Shown here one piece after another: positions 10,888-20,311 of a stretch of DNA of 64,000 bases; position 1 is the stretch's first letter, and each line of letters begins with the position of its first letter. Both the position numbers and the translations under genes were made by a program. This stretch comes from Thiocapsa sp. KS1 (GTDB lineage Bacteria > Pseudomonadota > Gammaproteobacteria > Chromatiales > Chromatiaceae). Under the pieces are notes generated by a model. It saw only the letters and a program-made list of their open reading frames with translations, was not told the origin of the DNA and made no database searches. The stretch is taken from contig NZ_LN848257.1 of assembly GCF_001499735.1 (NCBI RefSeq), positions 3,869,250-3,933,249 of the forward strand, written 5' to 3'.

Positions 10888-11450
10888 GGGTTATCGAGAC
10901 GGCGATCCCGGGTGTTCTCATCCTCGAACCGAAGGTCTTCGGCGACGAGCGCGGCTTCTTTATGGAGACCTACCGGACCAATCGCTACGCCGAGGTGGGT
11001 ATCCCCGCGCCCTTTGTTCAAGATAATCTGTCCTACTCGCGGCGGGGTGTCCTGCGGGGGCTTCACGTCCAGCATCCCCATGCCCAAGGTAAGTTGGTGC
11101 AGGTGATGGACGGCGAGGTGTTCGACGTTGCGGTCGATATCCGTCGCGGCTCGCCGACCTTCGGGCGATGGGTCGGTGCGACCCTTTCCGGAGAAAACCG
11201 TCGTCAGTTCTGGATCCCGCCGGGGTTTGCCCACGGCTTCCTGGTCACCGGCGACTCGGCCCTCTTCATCTACAAGAACACGGACTATTACAGCCCCGAG
11301 ACCGAGCTCGGTCTGCGATGGGACGATCCCGACATCGACATCGACTGGCCGCTCGAAGGGACGCCGGAGCTGTCTGCAAAGGATTCGGTTGCGGCTTGTT
11401 TGAGCGAGATCCCACCCGAACGTCTTCCAGCGTACGAGGCCAGCCTATGA
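10884..11450 (+). CDS. rfbC: dTDP-4-dehydrorhamnose 3,5-epimerase
   Basis: Third step of the rhamnose pathway: double epimerisation at C3 and C5. This 188-residue cupin has [11 protein letters not shown] near residue 21, the substrate/catalytic region [10 protein letters not shown] (His near 60) and [13 protein letters not shown]. Its start overlaps the rfbA stop (ATGA) and its stop overlaps the rfbD start (ATGA). Confidence 0.97.
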   Translation: MRVIETAIPGVLILEPKVFGDERGFFMETYRTNRYAEVGIPAPFVQDNLSYSRRGVLRGLHVQHPHAQGKLVQVMDGEVFDVAVDIRRGSPTFGRWVGATLSGENRRQFWIPPGFAHGFLVTGDSALFIYKNTDYYSPETELGLRWDDPDIDIDWPLEGTPELSAKDSVAACLSEIPPERLPAYEASL

Positions 11451-12358
11451 CCACCAAGCGCACGACCGCGGAACGGCCCCGTATCCTCCTGATCGGCGCC
11501 AACGGGCAAGTCGGCTGGGAGTTGCGGCGCACACTCGCGACACTCGGCGATGTGATTCCGGCCTCCCTCGAAGGGGAATACGGGCCGACGATCGATCTGC
11601 TGGATCCGGCGTCTTTGGCGAGGCTTGTCCAAGACACCGCTCCGGATGCGGTCGTCAATGCCGCCGCCTACACCGCCGTGGACAAGGCCGAGACCGACCG
11701 TGCCATCGCGCAGCGCATCAATGCGGATGCGGTCGGCGAGTTGGGCGCCATGCTCGCCGAGCGCGGGACGCCGATCATCCATTACTCGACCGACTTCGTG
11801 TTCTCCGGCAACCTGAATCGGCCCTACCGAGAGGACGACGCACCGGGACCGCTCAACGTCTACGGCGAGACCAAGCTCGCCGGCGAGCAGGCGTTGCTCG
11901 GCTCCGGAGCCCGTGCCCTGATCTTTCGCACCAGTTGGGTTTACGGCATCCGCGGTGCGAATTTCCTGCTGACGATGCTGCGTCTGCTCAAAGAGCGCGA
12001 CGAGCTGCGGATCGTCGACGACCAGATCGGCTCGCCGACCTGGAGCCGCATGTTGGCCTCGGCAACGGCCTTGGTGCTCTATCGGGTCTTGCGCGGTGAG
12101 CTGGATCTGGAGAAGGTCGGCGGTCTCTATCATCTGACCGGCTCGGGTCAGGTCAGCTGGTTCGGGTTCGCGAGCGCGATCCTGGAAGACGCCGGCCTGG
12201 ACGCGAGTCTGATCCCGATTCCCTCGTCGGAATATCCAGCGCCGGCGCGGCGCCCGCTCTACTCGGTCCTGGACAACAGCCTCTTCCAAGAAACCTTCGG
12301 ACTGGCGATGCCCGATTGGCGTCTGTCGTTGAGGCAGTGCCTGGACGAGAAGACCTGA
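11447..12358 (+). CDS. rfbD: dTDP-4-dehydrorhamnose reductase
   Basis: Last step, NAD(P)H-dependent reduction to dTDP-L-rhamnose. The 303-residue protein has the Rossmann motif LIGANGQVGWEL near residue 16, the VVNAAAYTAVDKAE segment, STDFVFSG, and the catalytic YGETK motif. ATG at 11447 overlaps the rfbC stop. The operon ends here; no strong hairpin plus T-run follows, but a dispersed repeat at 12416-12494 separates it from the convergent lon. Confidence 0.97.
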   Translation: MTTKRTTAERPRILLIGANGQVGWELRRTLATLGDVIPASLEGEYGPTIDLLDPASLARLVQDTAPDAVVNAAAYTAVDKAETDRAIAQRINADAVGELGAMLAERGTPIIHYSTDFVFSGNLNRPYREDDAPGPLNVYGETKLAGEQALLGSGARALIFRTSWVYGIRGANFLLTMLRLLKERDELRIVDDQIGSPTWSRMLASATALVLYRVLRGELDLEKVGGLYHLTGSGQVSWFGFASAILEDAGLDASLIPIPSSEYPAPARRPLYSVLDNSLFQETFGLAMPDWRLSLRQCLDEKT

Positions 12359-12415
12359 GCAGGCACCGGCCGCTTGGGGTTTTACCTTGCGGCCCGTAAT
12401 CAGTTAGGGGGCCAC

Positions 12416-12494
12416 GTAGGGTGGACGAGCAGAGCGAAGTCCACCTCAGCTCTGTGCCGACGCTGGTGGACTGCGCTGCGCTTATCCACCCTAC
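12416..12494. repeat. GTAGGGTGGA inverted repeat between convergent genes
   Basis: GTAGGGTGGACGAGCAGAGC near 12416 is mirrored by TGCGCTTATCCACCCTAC ending at 12494, with an inner pair GTCCACC / GGTGGAC. Similar GTAGGGTGGATNAG...CATCCACCCTAC sequences are, from memory, common dispersed intergenic repeats in proteobacteria. It lies between the rfbD and lon 3' ends and could act as a bidirectional terminator. Confidence 0.7.
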
Positions 12495-12504
12495 CCGTAC
12501 GATA

Positions 12505-14933
12505 TCAGGTCCTCGATGCGGTCCCGAATAAAAGCGGCAGAACGTCGAGATAGCGCGAGGCGAAATGCACCTTGAAGCCCTTGCGGACATGCTCGGGCAC
12601 CTCTTCGAATTCGCCGCGGTTGTCCTCCGGTAGGATGATCTCGCGGATGCCGGCGCGCCGCGCCGCGATCAGCTTCTCGCGGATTCCGCCGACCGGGAAG
12701 ACCTCGCCGGTCAGGGTGATTTCGCCGGTCATGGCGAGTCGGCGGATGGGTTGGTTGCGGGCGAGCGAGAGGAGGGCGGACGTGATGGTGATACCGGCCG
12801 ATGGACCGTCCTTCGGGTGGCGCCCGCGGGGACATGGACATGGATGAACGCGTTCTCGAAGTAGGCCGGATCGGCGCCCAGCTCGGCGGCATGGCCGAGC
12901 AGGTAGCCGTAGGCGATCTCGGCGGACTCCTTCATCACATCGCCGAGTTGGCCGGTGAGCTTGAAACCTCGGGTGAAGCTGTGGGTTCGGGCGGCCTCGA
13001 TGGAAAGCGTGGCGCCGCCCATGGCGGTCCAGGCCAGACCCGTGACGACGCCCGGGCCGGAGAGCTTGCGCTCGTCGCGAAACACCGGGCTGCCGAGATA
13101 GTCTTTGAGGTCGTCCTCGCCGACGCTGATCGGCGTCTCCTCGCCTTCGAGCATGCGCACGGCGACCTTGCGCACGATCTTGCCGAGCTGTTTCTCCAGC
13201 CGACGCACCCCGGCATCGCGGGCATAGCCCTCGATCAGGGCGCGTAGTGTCTTGGTGTCGAGCGTCACCGCACGTTTGGCAAGCCCTGCCCGGTCGATCT
13301 GGCGCGGCAGCAGATACTTCTTGGCGATCTGGAGCTTCTCCTCGGCGATATAGCCGGAGAGCGGAATCACCTCCATGCGGTCGAGCAATGGGCCGGGGAT
13401 GCTGTCGGTCTGGTTCGCGGTGCAGACGAAGAGCACTTTGGACAGATCGAAACGCAGATCCAGATAATGATCGAGAAAGTCGCTGTTCTGCTCCGGGTCC
13501 AGGACCTCAAGCAGGGCCGAGGCGGGGTCGCCATGGTAGGAGGCGCCGACCTTGTCGATCTCGTCGAGCATGATGACCGGATTGGCCGTGCCGGCGTCTT
13601 TGATGGCCTGGAGGAACTTGCCGGGCATGGCGCCGATGTAGGTGCGACGGTGACCCTTGATCTCGGCCTCGTCACGGATGCCGCCGACCGAGAAGCGATA
13701 GAAGCGCCGGCCGAGTGCATCGGCGATGGAGTGCCCGATCGAGGTCTTTCCGACTCCGGGCGGGCCGACCAGCAGGATGATGGAGCCGGCGATCTCGCCC
13801 TTGTGGATGCCCACGGCCAGGAATTCGAGGATGCGCTTCTTCACATCCTCCAGGCCGTAATGATCGCGATCCAAAACGCGGCGCGCGCGCTTGAGATCGA
13901 GCTTGTCGGCCGAGTGCTTGCCCCAGGGCAGGATCGTGATCCAGTCCAGATAGTTGCGGGTCACGGCGTATTCCGGAGAGCCTGTCTCCAGCATGCGCAG
14001 CTTGTCCATCTCCTCTTCGACACGTTTGCTCGCCTGCTCGGTCAGGACGAGCTTTTCGATCCGCGCGGTGAAGCGGTCGATCTCGGCGGTGCGGTCGTCC
14101 TTGGCGATGCCCAGCTCCTTCTGGATCGCCTTGAGCTGCTCGCGCAAAAAGAACTCGCGCTGCTGCTTGTGCATCTTCTCCTCGACCGTGCGCCGGATCT
14201 TCTGCTGGGCACGGGCAAGCTCGAGCTCGTTGTTGAGCAGGACCAGCACCTTCTCCATGCGCGGCAAGAGCGGCAGGATCTCCAACACCTCCTGGAGCTG
14301 CTCTTTGGTCGAGGTGGTTAGGCTCGCCGCGAAATCGGAGAGATGCGACGGATCATCGGGGCCGAAGCGGTCCAGGAACATCCGCAGCTCTTCGACATAG
14401 AGCGGGTTGAGCGGCAACAGCTCCTTGATGGTATTGATCACGGCCATTGCGTAGGCCTTGATCTCCTCGTTCGGTCGACCTGCCGGCTCCGGGAGATAGG
14501 TCACCTGTGCATCGAACGGTGCTTCCCGGCTGAGCCAGGCGGCGATGCTGAATCGCTGCAGGCACTCCACCAGGACCTGCAGGTGGCCGTCCTGGTGGTG
14601 GACGCGGTGAACCCGGCAGGCCGTGCCGACGGGATAGAAATCGGTTGTTTGCGCCTCTTCGGAGGTCTCGGTGCGCACGAGCACCACACCGAGGATCTTG
14701 TGCTCGCTCTCCCCGACCGCCTTGAGTGTCGAGGACCAGCTCTCCGCATCCATCATCAGCGGAACGGCTTGGCCGGGAAAGAAGGGACGCGAGGCGACCG
14801 GCAGGATGGGGATGCGGGTCGGAAGGACATCGTTGGCCCGCGCGAGCGTGATCTCGGATCCCTCATCGACCTTGATTTCGCCCGAATCCTCGCCTGAATC
14901 CTGATCCGCCATCGCGCTGTCCTCGTTCGCCAT
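12505..14933 (-). pseudogene. lon: Lon protease, reading frame broken before the catalytic dyad
   Basis: ATP-dependent Lon protease of about 809 residues if one frameshift is repaired. From ATG 14933 the first ~705 residues carry the Lon substrate-binding domain (LPTRIPILPVASRPFFPGQA), a coiled coil around 240-275, Walker A GPPGVGKTS at 390-398 and the sensor region. At 12815-12817 the plus strand has GGG where the conserved HVPAGATPKDGPSAG would need GGGG. The frame then runs into RRTVHRPVSPSR and stops at 12729. The correct frame continues as GPSAGITITSALLSL and GEVFPVGGIREKLIAARR to 12505, so the catalytic Ser and Lys both lie after the shift. It is a true inactivation, a sequencing error in a homopolymer, or less likely programmed frameshifting. 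The gene lies 23 bp after rsmA. Confidence 0.85.
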
Positions 14934-14956
14934 TACCCCAATCGGACTGGTCAATT

Positions 14957-15751
14957 TCAGGGTACGAGCGGCGATTTGCAAGCGGCGTTTGCCAAGCGCG
15001 CATAGCTTTCGACATCGAGGTTTTCGGCCCTCAGTGTCGGATCGATCCCGGTCGCGATCAGCAGCTGCGCATCCACCAGTTTGGACAGACTGTTGCGCAG
15101 GGTCTTGCGACGCTGCCCGAAGGCCGCGGCGACGATACGGGCGTGCAGTGCCGGATCGTCGACGGGGTAGGGAAGCGGTCGATGGGGCCGCAAGCGCAGG
15201 AAGGCGGACTCGACCTTCGGGGCCGGGGTGAAGGCGCCCGCACCGATGCGAAAGAGACAGTCCGCCGAGCACAGCGTCTGGACCATCACCGAGAGTCGCC
15301 CGTAGGTCTTGTCGCCCGGATCCGCGACGATGCGCTCGACGACCTCCTTCTGAAGCATCAGGTGCATATCCTCGATGCAGTCGGCTTGCTCCAGGAATCT
15401 GAACAAGAGCGGTGTGGAGATGTTGTAGGGGAGATTCCCGACGAGGCGCAAGCGCTCGCCCGCGTGCACGAGCGCACAGAGGTCGAAATTCAGGGCGTCG
15501 GCTTGGTGGATCCGCAGATCCCCGAGCGGGCCGAGCCGATCGCGCAGCGGGCCGACCAGGTCGCGATCCAGCTCGACGACATCAAGCGAGCCGACCGCAG
15601 ACAGAAGCCCTCGTGTGATGGCGCCCTGCCCGGGACCGATCTCGACGACGCGCTCGCCGGGTGTGGCGGCAATCGCCCCGTGGATACGGTCGATCACCTG
15701 GCGGTCGTGAAGGAAGTTCTGGCCGAAGCGTTTGCGTGCGCGGTGCTCCAT
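14957..15751 (-). CDS. rsmA: 16S rRNA (adenine1518/1519-N6) dimethyltransferase
   Basis: SAM-dependent dimethylation of two adjacent adenines in the 3'-terminal 16S rRNA hairpin during 30S maturation (KsgA). The 264-residue protein starts MEHRARKRFGQNFLHD and has the SAM motif VVEIGPGQGAIT near 37-48 and the catalytic NLPYNIS motif near 105. The ATG (15749-15751) abuts the palindromic element at 15751-15837, so the leader immediately upstream (GACGCAGTTTA) is repeat sequence without a Shine-Dalgarno. Translation may be weak or initiated unusually. Confidence 0.96.
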   Translation of the reverse strand: MEHRARKRFGQNFLHDRQVIDRIHGAIAATPGERVVEIGPGQGAITRGLLSAVGSLDVVELDRDLVGPLRDRLGPLGDLRIHQADALNFDLCALVHAGERLRLVGNLPYNISTPLLFRFLEQADCIEDMHLMLQKEVVERIVADPGDKTYGRLSVMVQTLCSADCLFRIGAGAFTPAPKVESAFLRLRPHRPLPYPVDDPALHARIVAAAFGQRRKTLRNSLSKLVDAQLLIATGIDPTLRAENLDVESYARLANAACKSPLVP

Positions 15752-15837
15752 TAAACTGCGTCCGGCACGGTATGGATTGGCTGCAACCTGATTTGGCGTA
15801 CGATCACCCTACGGACGTTGGAGTGGACGCAGTTTAA
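15751..15837. repeat. Palindromic element TTAAACTGCGTCC, copy 3
   Basis: TTAAACTGCGTCC at 15751-15763 is mirrored by GGACGCAGTTTAA at 15825-15837, an 87-bp element of the same family as 8707-8796. Its outer edge overlaps the rsmA start codon. A further single end, TTTAAACTGCGTCGG, follows at 15855-15869 without an obvious partner. Confidence 0.8.
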
Positions 15838-16085
15838 GATATTATTTTTGTTCATTTAAACTGCGTCGGCTCTAAGGTGGTTGATGGGTCGAGTGGTTTT
15901 TCGCGCTGGGCGTCCAGCAAGTCGCGTGTCGGAAATACGATGAGCACCGAAACCCAACCCGGCAGAGCCGGAACCAAGAAACATAGTCGACGCCCTGCTC
16001 GTTGTCGTTGTCCTAATCGGATTCCGGGTGACCACGACAACGACAACGATTGGGTTCGGTGCTTAACTGACTTCTGAAGCGTGAC
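15838..16085. other. Intergenic region with a long double palindrome
   Basis: With copy 3 this makes a 334-bp stretch without a gene. It holds an orphan element end (15855-15869) and a two-level palindrome: outer arms GCACCGAAACCCAA (15944-15957) and TTGGGTTCGGTGC (16050-16062), inner arms TCGTTGTCGTTGTC (15999-16012) and GACAACGACAACGA (16036-16049). The inner stem could terminate transcription on either strand, although no T-run follows. No promoter of rsmA could be identified. Confidence 0.7.
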
Positions 16086-17057
16086 TTAGCAGTTGTGGCA
16101 GACCTCATGGGCGAACTGCTCGAGTTTACGCGTATCGGCGGCGAAGAGTCGGATACCCTCGGCGAGTTTTTCGGAGGCCATGGCGTCTTCGTTGAGCTCC
16201 CAGCGGAAGCCGGGCTCGTCGAAGCCGACCTTCGGGATCTCCATGCCGAGCGCTCGTTCGGGGTCCAGCTTGCGCGGGACATCGCCCTCGGTCGAGGCGA
16301 GCTCGCCGAGCAGGGCGGGCGAGATGGTGAGGTAGTCGCAGCCGGCCAGCTCCAGGATCTCGTCGAGGTTGCGGAAGCTCGCGCCCATGACGACCGTGTC
16401 GTAGCCGTGGCGTTTGTAGAAGTTGTAGATGCGTGTGACGGACTGCACGCCCGGATCCTCGTCGGCCGGATAGCCGGGCACGTTGTCGGCGTTCTTGTAC
16501 CAATCGAGGATCCGCCCGACGAACGGCGAGATGAGCGTGACACCCGCGTCGGCGCAGGCGACGGCCTGGGCGAAGCTGAACAAGAGGGTCAAATTGCAGT
16601 GCAGCCCTTGGCGTTGCAGGATCTCCGCCGCTCGGATGCCTTCCCAGGTCGAGGCGATCTTGAAGAGGACTCGGGTGCTCGGGTCGATGCCGGCGGCTTG
16701 GTAAAGCTCCACAAGCGCCGCAGCGCGCTTGAGCGTGGCCTCCGTGTCGAAGGAGAGGCGGGCATCGATCTCGGTCGAGACCCGTCCGGGAACGATCTTC
16801 AGGATCTCCGTGCCGAAGTTGACGGCGAGCTTGTCCATCGTCGCTCGGGCTTGATCCATCGGATCGCTGCCGCCCTCGCGCGTCCCGAAGAGGACTGCGT
16901 CCTCGACCAGCTCGCGGTACCGCGGCATCTGGGCCGCTTTGAAGATCAGCGACGGGTTGGTCGTGGCATCTTGGGGCTGATACTCGGCGATGGACTCGAA
17001 ATCGCCGGTGTCGGCGACAACTGTGGTCATGGTCTTGAGTTGGTCGAGCTTGCTCAT
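16086..17057 (-). CDS. tal: Transaldolase
   Basis: Transfers a dihydroxyacetone unit between sugar phosphates in the non-oxidative pentose phosphate pathway. The 323-residue protein has [16 protein letters not shown] near 30, the Schiff-base lysine K133 in [12 protein letters not shown], and [20 protein letters not shown]. Length and motifs fit the TalB class. It is transcribed alone; the 285 bp upstream are shared with the divergent CHAD gene. Confidence 0.96.
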   Translation of the reverse strand: MSKLDQLKTMTTVVADTGDFESIAEYQPQDATTNPSLIFKAAQMPRYRELVEDAVLFGTREGGSDPMDQARATMDKLAVNFGTEILKIVPGRVSTEIDARLSFDTEATLKRAAALVELYQAAGIDPSTRVLFKIASTWEGIRAAEILQRQGLHCNLTLLFSFAQAVACADAGVTLISPFVGRILDWYKNADNVPGYPADEDPGVQSVTRIYNFYKRHGYDTVVMGASFRNLDEILELAGCDYLTISPALLGELASTEGDVPRKLDPERALGMEIPKVGFDEPGFRWELNEDAMASEKLAEGIRLFAADTRKLEQFAHEVCHNC

Positions 17058-17342
17058 GGTTTCACACCTTTCGCGAAGGTTGAGACGAGGCGGCGATGAT
17101 GGGTCGACCTTAACGGAAACCGATGACGATTTCGAATCCGGACCGTCGGTCGGCCAGGCCCGATCCGGGGCTGCCCGGTCGGTTTCCTCGGGATCCGCAC
17201 ATGGAAAAGCCCCCGGCTCGCCGGGATTGTCGGTGTGCGGCGGGCTAACCTCGGACAGCGAATCCGTGAGTGCCCTCTGCTGTCTTGTCGTTCATACTTG
17301 CCAGCCATCGGGTCAAAGGATGCGAGGCGTTTCGGAGATCCC

Positions 17343-18905
17343 ATGAGCGATTCGACAACGGAGCTGCTGGTCCCCGGGGGCACGCCGATCGATCGGATCG
17401 CGGATCTGCTGCAAGGGCCTTATCGACCGGTTCTCACACCGGCCGAGACGGTGACGCACCTGTTCTACGACACCTTCGACTGGGCGATCTTCCACGACGG
17501 CGCGTCCCTGGAGTGTCGGACGCAGCGATCGACACGGCGCCTGATTCGACGCCCCCTCGACGGCGGGTCTCCGACCGTGTCTCAGACACTGGCAGGGGAG
17601 CCGGGTTTCGCGTCCGATCTGCCGCTCGGGCCGGTGCGGGAGCAGATCCTCGGGATCTGCGGGATCCGACGCCTGCTGCCGGTCGTGGAGGTGGAGACCC
17701 ACGTCACCGCCTTGCGGCTCGTCAACGACGAGGCGGAATCCCTGCTGCGCATCGAGATCCGCGAGCAGAGCGCCCGGCATCCCGGCGGCGATGGATGCGG
17801 TCCTCTTGCAACCCGCATGGAGCTGATCGCCGAGCCGTACCGCGAGGATGTGGGCCGAGAGGTCGCCGACATCTTGATCGATCGACTCGGGGCGGCAGCG
17901 GCGCAGACGCCTCTTATGCTCGAAGCGCTCGCCGCCTGCGGTCGTCGTCCCGGGGACTATTCGTCCAAGATCGAGGAGTGTCTCGATCCGGATGAACGTG
18001 CCGACGAGGCGGTCAAGACCCTTCTGCGGAGTCTGCTCGAAACCCTGGTCGCAAACCTGAGCGGCGCGCGGGATCATCTGGACACGGAATTTCTACACGA
18101 TCTGCGCGTCGCGACGCGACGTACCCGTTCGGCTCTCGGCCAGATCAAGGGCGTTCTTCCGTCCGAGCACGTCGAAGACTTCAAGGTCAGGTTCGCGTGG
18201 CTGCAACAGATTACCGGGCCCCTGCGTGATCTGGACGTCTACCTGCTGGATTTCGAACGTTACCGGAAGGCCCTGCCGCGCCGGCTGAGATCCGGTCTGG
18301 ATCCGGTTCATGCCTTCTTGTCCGCTCGTCAGGTCGAGGAACAAGAGCGTCTCGCGACAGCGTTGAGCTCATCCGCCTTCGCCGCGCTGATTGCGGACTG
18401 GCGGGCGTTCCTCGATACCCCGGCTCCGGAGCACCCCGCCGAGCCCAATGCAGGGCGTCCGATCAAGTCGGTCGCGGACGAGCGCATTCGGCGTATGGCC
18501 AAACGGGTTCGCCGCGAGGGGCTCGCGATCCGGCCGGACTCGCCCGCCACTGACCTGCATGAGCTGCGCAAGAGCTGCAAGAAGCTTCGGTATCTGATGG
18601 AGCTCTTCCAAAGCCTTTACCCACGGGCCAAGATGAACCGCTTGATCAAGCTGCTCAAGACGCTGCTCGATCACCTGGGTCTCATCCAAGACTTGGCGGT
18701 GCAGGCCGAACATCTGCTCGACTGGTCCAAGCAGATGCACGCCGAGGGCAAGGCCGATACCGAGACCCTCTTGGCGATCGGCGCACTCGTCGGCCAGCTT
18801 CTGGGGCGGCAGGAGCAGGCCCGCGACGGCTTTGCCGAGGTCTTCGAACAGTATCTGCGGGACGACCACCAAGAGTTGTTCCGCGCCCTGTTCGAGCACA
18901 GCTGA
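17343..18905 (+). CDS. CHAD domain protein with degenerate CYTH-like N-terminus
   Basis: A 520-residue cytoplasmic protein. Residues about 230-515 form a CHAD domain: helical, with the conserved His/Arg/Lys positions EFLHDLRVATRRTRSALG and DLHELRKSCKKLRYLMELFQ. CHAD domains bind polyphosphate. The first 200 residues have the layout of a CYTH (triphosphate tunnel) domain but lack the opening ExExK motif, so hydrolase activity is doubtful. I chose ATG 17343 (MSDSTTELLVPGG); a longer frame upstream is unconserved in character. A role in polyphosphate handling is inference from the family. Confidence 0.85.
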   Translation: MSDSTTELLVPGGTPIDRIADLLQGPYRPVLTPAETVTHLFYDTFDWAIFHDGASLECRTQRSTRRLIRRPLDGGSPTVSQTLAGEPGFASDLPLGPVREQILGICGIRRLLPVVEVETHVTALRLVNDEAESLLRIEIREQSARHPGGDGCGPLATRMELIAEPYREDVGREVADILIDRLGAAAAQTPLMLEALAACGRRPGDYSSKIEECLDPDERADEAVKTLLRSLLETLVANLSGARDHLDTEFLHDLRVATRRTRSALGQIKGVLPSEHVEDFKVRFAWLQQITGPLRDLDVYLLDFERYRKALPRRLRSGLDPVHAFLSARQVEEQERLATALSSSAFAALIADWRAFLDTPAPEHPAEPNAGRPIKSVADERIRRMAKRVRREGLAIRPDSPATDLHELRKSCKKLRYLMELFQSLYPRAKMNRLIKLLKTLLDHLGLIQDLAVQAEHLLDWSKQMHAEGKADTETLLAIGALVGQLLGRQEQARDGFAEVFEQYLRDDHQELFRALFEHS

Positions 18906-19004
18906 TTCGGGTCCGGGGTGAGGTGCGCCGTTTTCGCGCGAAGGCGTGCCCGGCGTGAATCGACAACCCTTGCCGCAGACGCGGTTTGGACGAGGTGACC
19001 CGAC

Positions 19005-19712
19005 GTGCCGAAGAGAGTTGCGATGCCGTCATGTCTGAAGTCGGCGCCTTATCTACTCGCCGCAATCGCGACATGCTCCGGCGCGGCCGACCCGCAGGAG
19101 GGGATCTTCGATCTCCGGGATCTGCGGGTCAAGATCACCGAGACACTCCCCTATGTCGAGATCGAGCATGCAGGCAAGCCGATCGTGGTGATGCGCCATC
19201 AGGAGCCGGACCACACCATCGTCGCGCCCTACGATCAAACCGCCCGCGACTGCCCTCCCTATTGCATCCAGCCGATGAACCTGGCTCCGGGCGTCGAGAC
19301 CATCGGCGAGCTCGAGCTGATCGCGTATCTCCGGCGCGTATCCAAAGGCGAGCCGATCCTGGTCATCGACTCGCGCACCGAGCCCTGGATCGCGCAAGGG
19401 ATGATCCCGGGTGCGATCCACATCCCCTACACACGGCTCGATCCCGCCCACGCCGAACCCGATGCCGTCGCCGAGCTGCTGGAATTCGAGCTGGGCGCCA
19501 TCCGCGCCGGTGCCCTTTGGAACTTCAGCGCGGCCAAGACGTTGATCTTCTACTGCAATGGTCCTTGGTGCGGACAGTCGCCGACCAACATCCGTGCCTT
19601 GCTCGCGCTTGGCTATCCTGCGGATCGAATCAAGTGGTATCGCGGCGGGATGCAGATGTGGGAGCAGCTTGGCTTCACGACGGTCAAGCCGCCCGCGTCG
19701 CCACCGGAGTGA
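19005..19712 (+). CDS. Exported rhodanese-domain protein
   Basis: A 235-residue protein with a signal peptide (about residues 1-27, KSAPYLLAAIATCSGA) and a C-terminal rhodanese domain. The domain shows EPILVIDSRTEPWIAQGMIP, GAIHIPYTRLD, and an active-site loop FYCNGPWCGQSP whose first Cys is the usual sulfur acceptor; a second Cys four residues on is less common. It probably acts in the periplasm on sulfane sulfur, which fits a sulfur oxidiser. I use GTG 19005, which follows GAGGTGA; ATG 19023 is a plausible alternative. It points toward hoxW. Confidence 0.85.
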   Translation: MPKRVAMPSCLKSAPYLLAAIATCSGAADPQEGIFDLRDLRVKITETLPYVEIEHAGKPIVVMRHQEPDHTIVAPYDQTARDCPPYCIQPMNLAPGVETIGELELIAYLRRVSKGEPILVIDSRTEPWIAQGMIPGAIHIPYTRLDPAHAEPDAVAELLEFELGAIRAGALWNFSAAKTLIFYCNGPWCGQSPTNIRALLALGYPADRIKWYRGGMQMWEQLGFTTVKPPASPPE

Positions 19713-19831
19713 TGCGCGTTGCCTCGACCCGCGGCCTCGGCGGTAGGCGGTTTGGATGATGAGCGGCGGATGATCGGGATCGGTCGAGCGGCAATCGGTG
19801 TCGTCGCTGCTTGGGATCCGATGCGTGTCCG

Positions 19832-20311
19832 TCAGATGGGTGCCGGCTGCGCGATCAACTGTCGGACCCGCTCGATCATGGGCTCCATGGCCGCCTCCGC
19901 GTCGGGCGTCAGGCTGTAATTGGCGTAGTCGAAGGATGTCCCGCACGCCGAGACCAGGAAGGTCTCTGGGACCTGTCCGTAGAGCGTCTCGCACCAGGCA
20001 AGAAGCTCGCGCGGATCGAGGAAATGCGCCATGGTCGACATGGCGCTGGCGTCCGGGGCGAGCTGTCGGCAACGCACCTCGCCGGGTGGCCCGTCCACGG
20101 CGGCATCGAGAAAGATGACGCGGTCGTGCTCGACCAGATCCGCGACCAGCTCGGCGGTCAAGATGTGCCGCGAGATGACCGCCACGCCATAGGGGACCCC
20201 TTCGCGCTCCAATCGATCGGCGACCAGCGGCCCGATCGCATCATCGCCGCGGATCGGGCTGCCGTAGCCGATGATCAAGACCTTCGTGCCTGCCGTGCGC
20301 GAGCCCGTCAT
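19832..20311 (-). CDS. hoxW: [NiFe]-hydrogenase maturation endopeptidase
   Basis: Processing protease that clips the C-terminal extension of the hydrogenase large subunit after nickel insertion. The 159-residue protein starts with VLIIGYGSPIRGDDAIGPLV, containing the GxGSPxRGDD nickel-binding motif of the family, and has VIFLDAAVDGPPG and a later His (STMAHFLDP). It begins one base after the hoxH stop, so it is the last gene of the hox operon and almost certainly specific for HoxH. Confidence 0.92.
   Translation of the reverse strand: MTGSRTAGTKVLIIGYGSPIRGDDAIGPLVADRLEREGVPYGVAVISRHILTAELVADLVEHDRVIFLDAAVDGPPGEVRCRQLAPDASAMSTMAHFLDPRELLAWCETLYGQVPETFLVSACGTSFDYANYSLTPDAEAAMEPMIERVRQLIAQPAPI

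Noticed and set aside
12505..12732. Separate 75-codon gene starting MTGEITLTGEVFPVGG
   Set aside because: This is the C-terminal proteolytic part of Lon in the shifted frame, not an independent gene.
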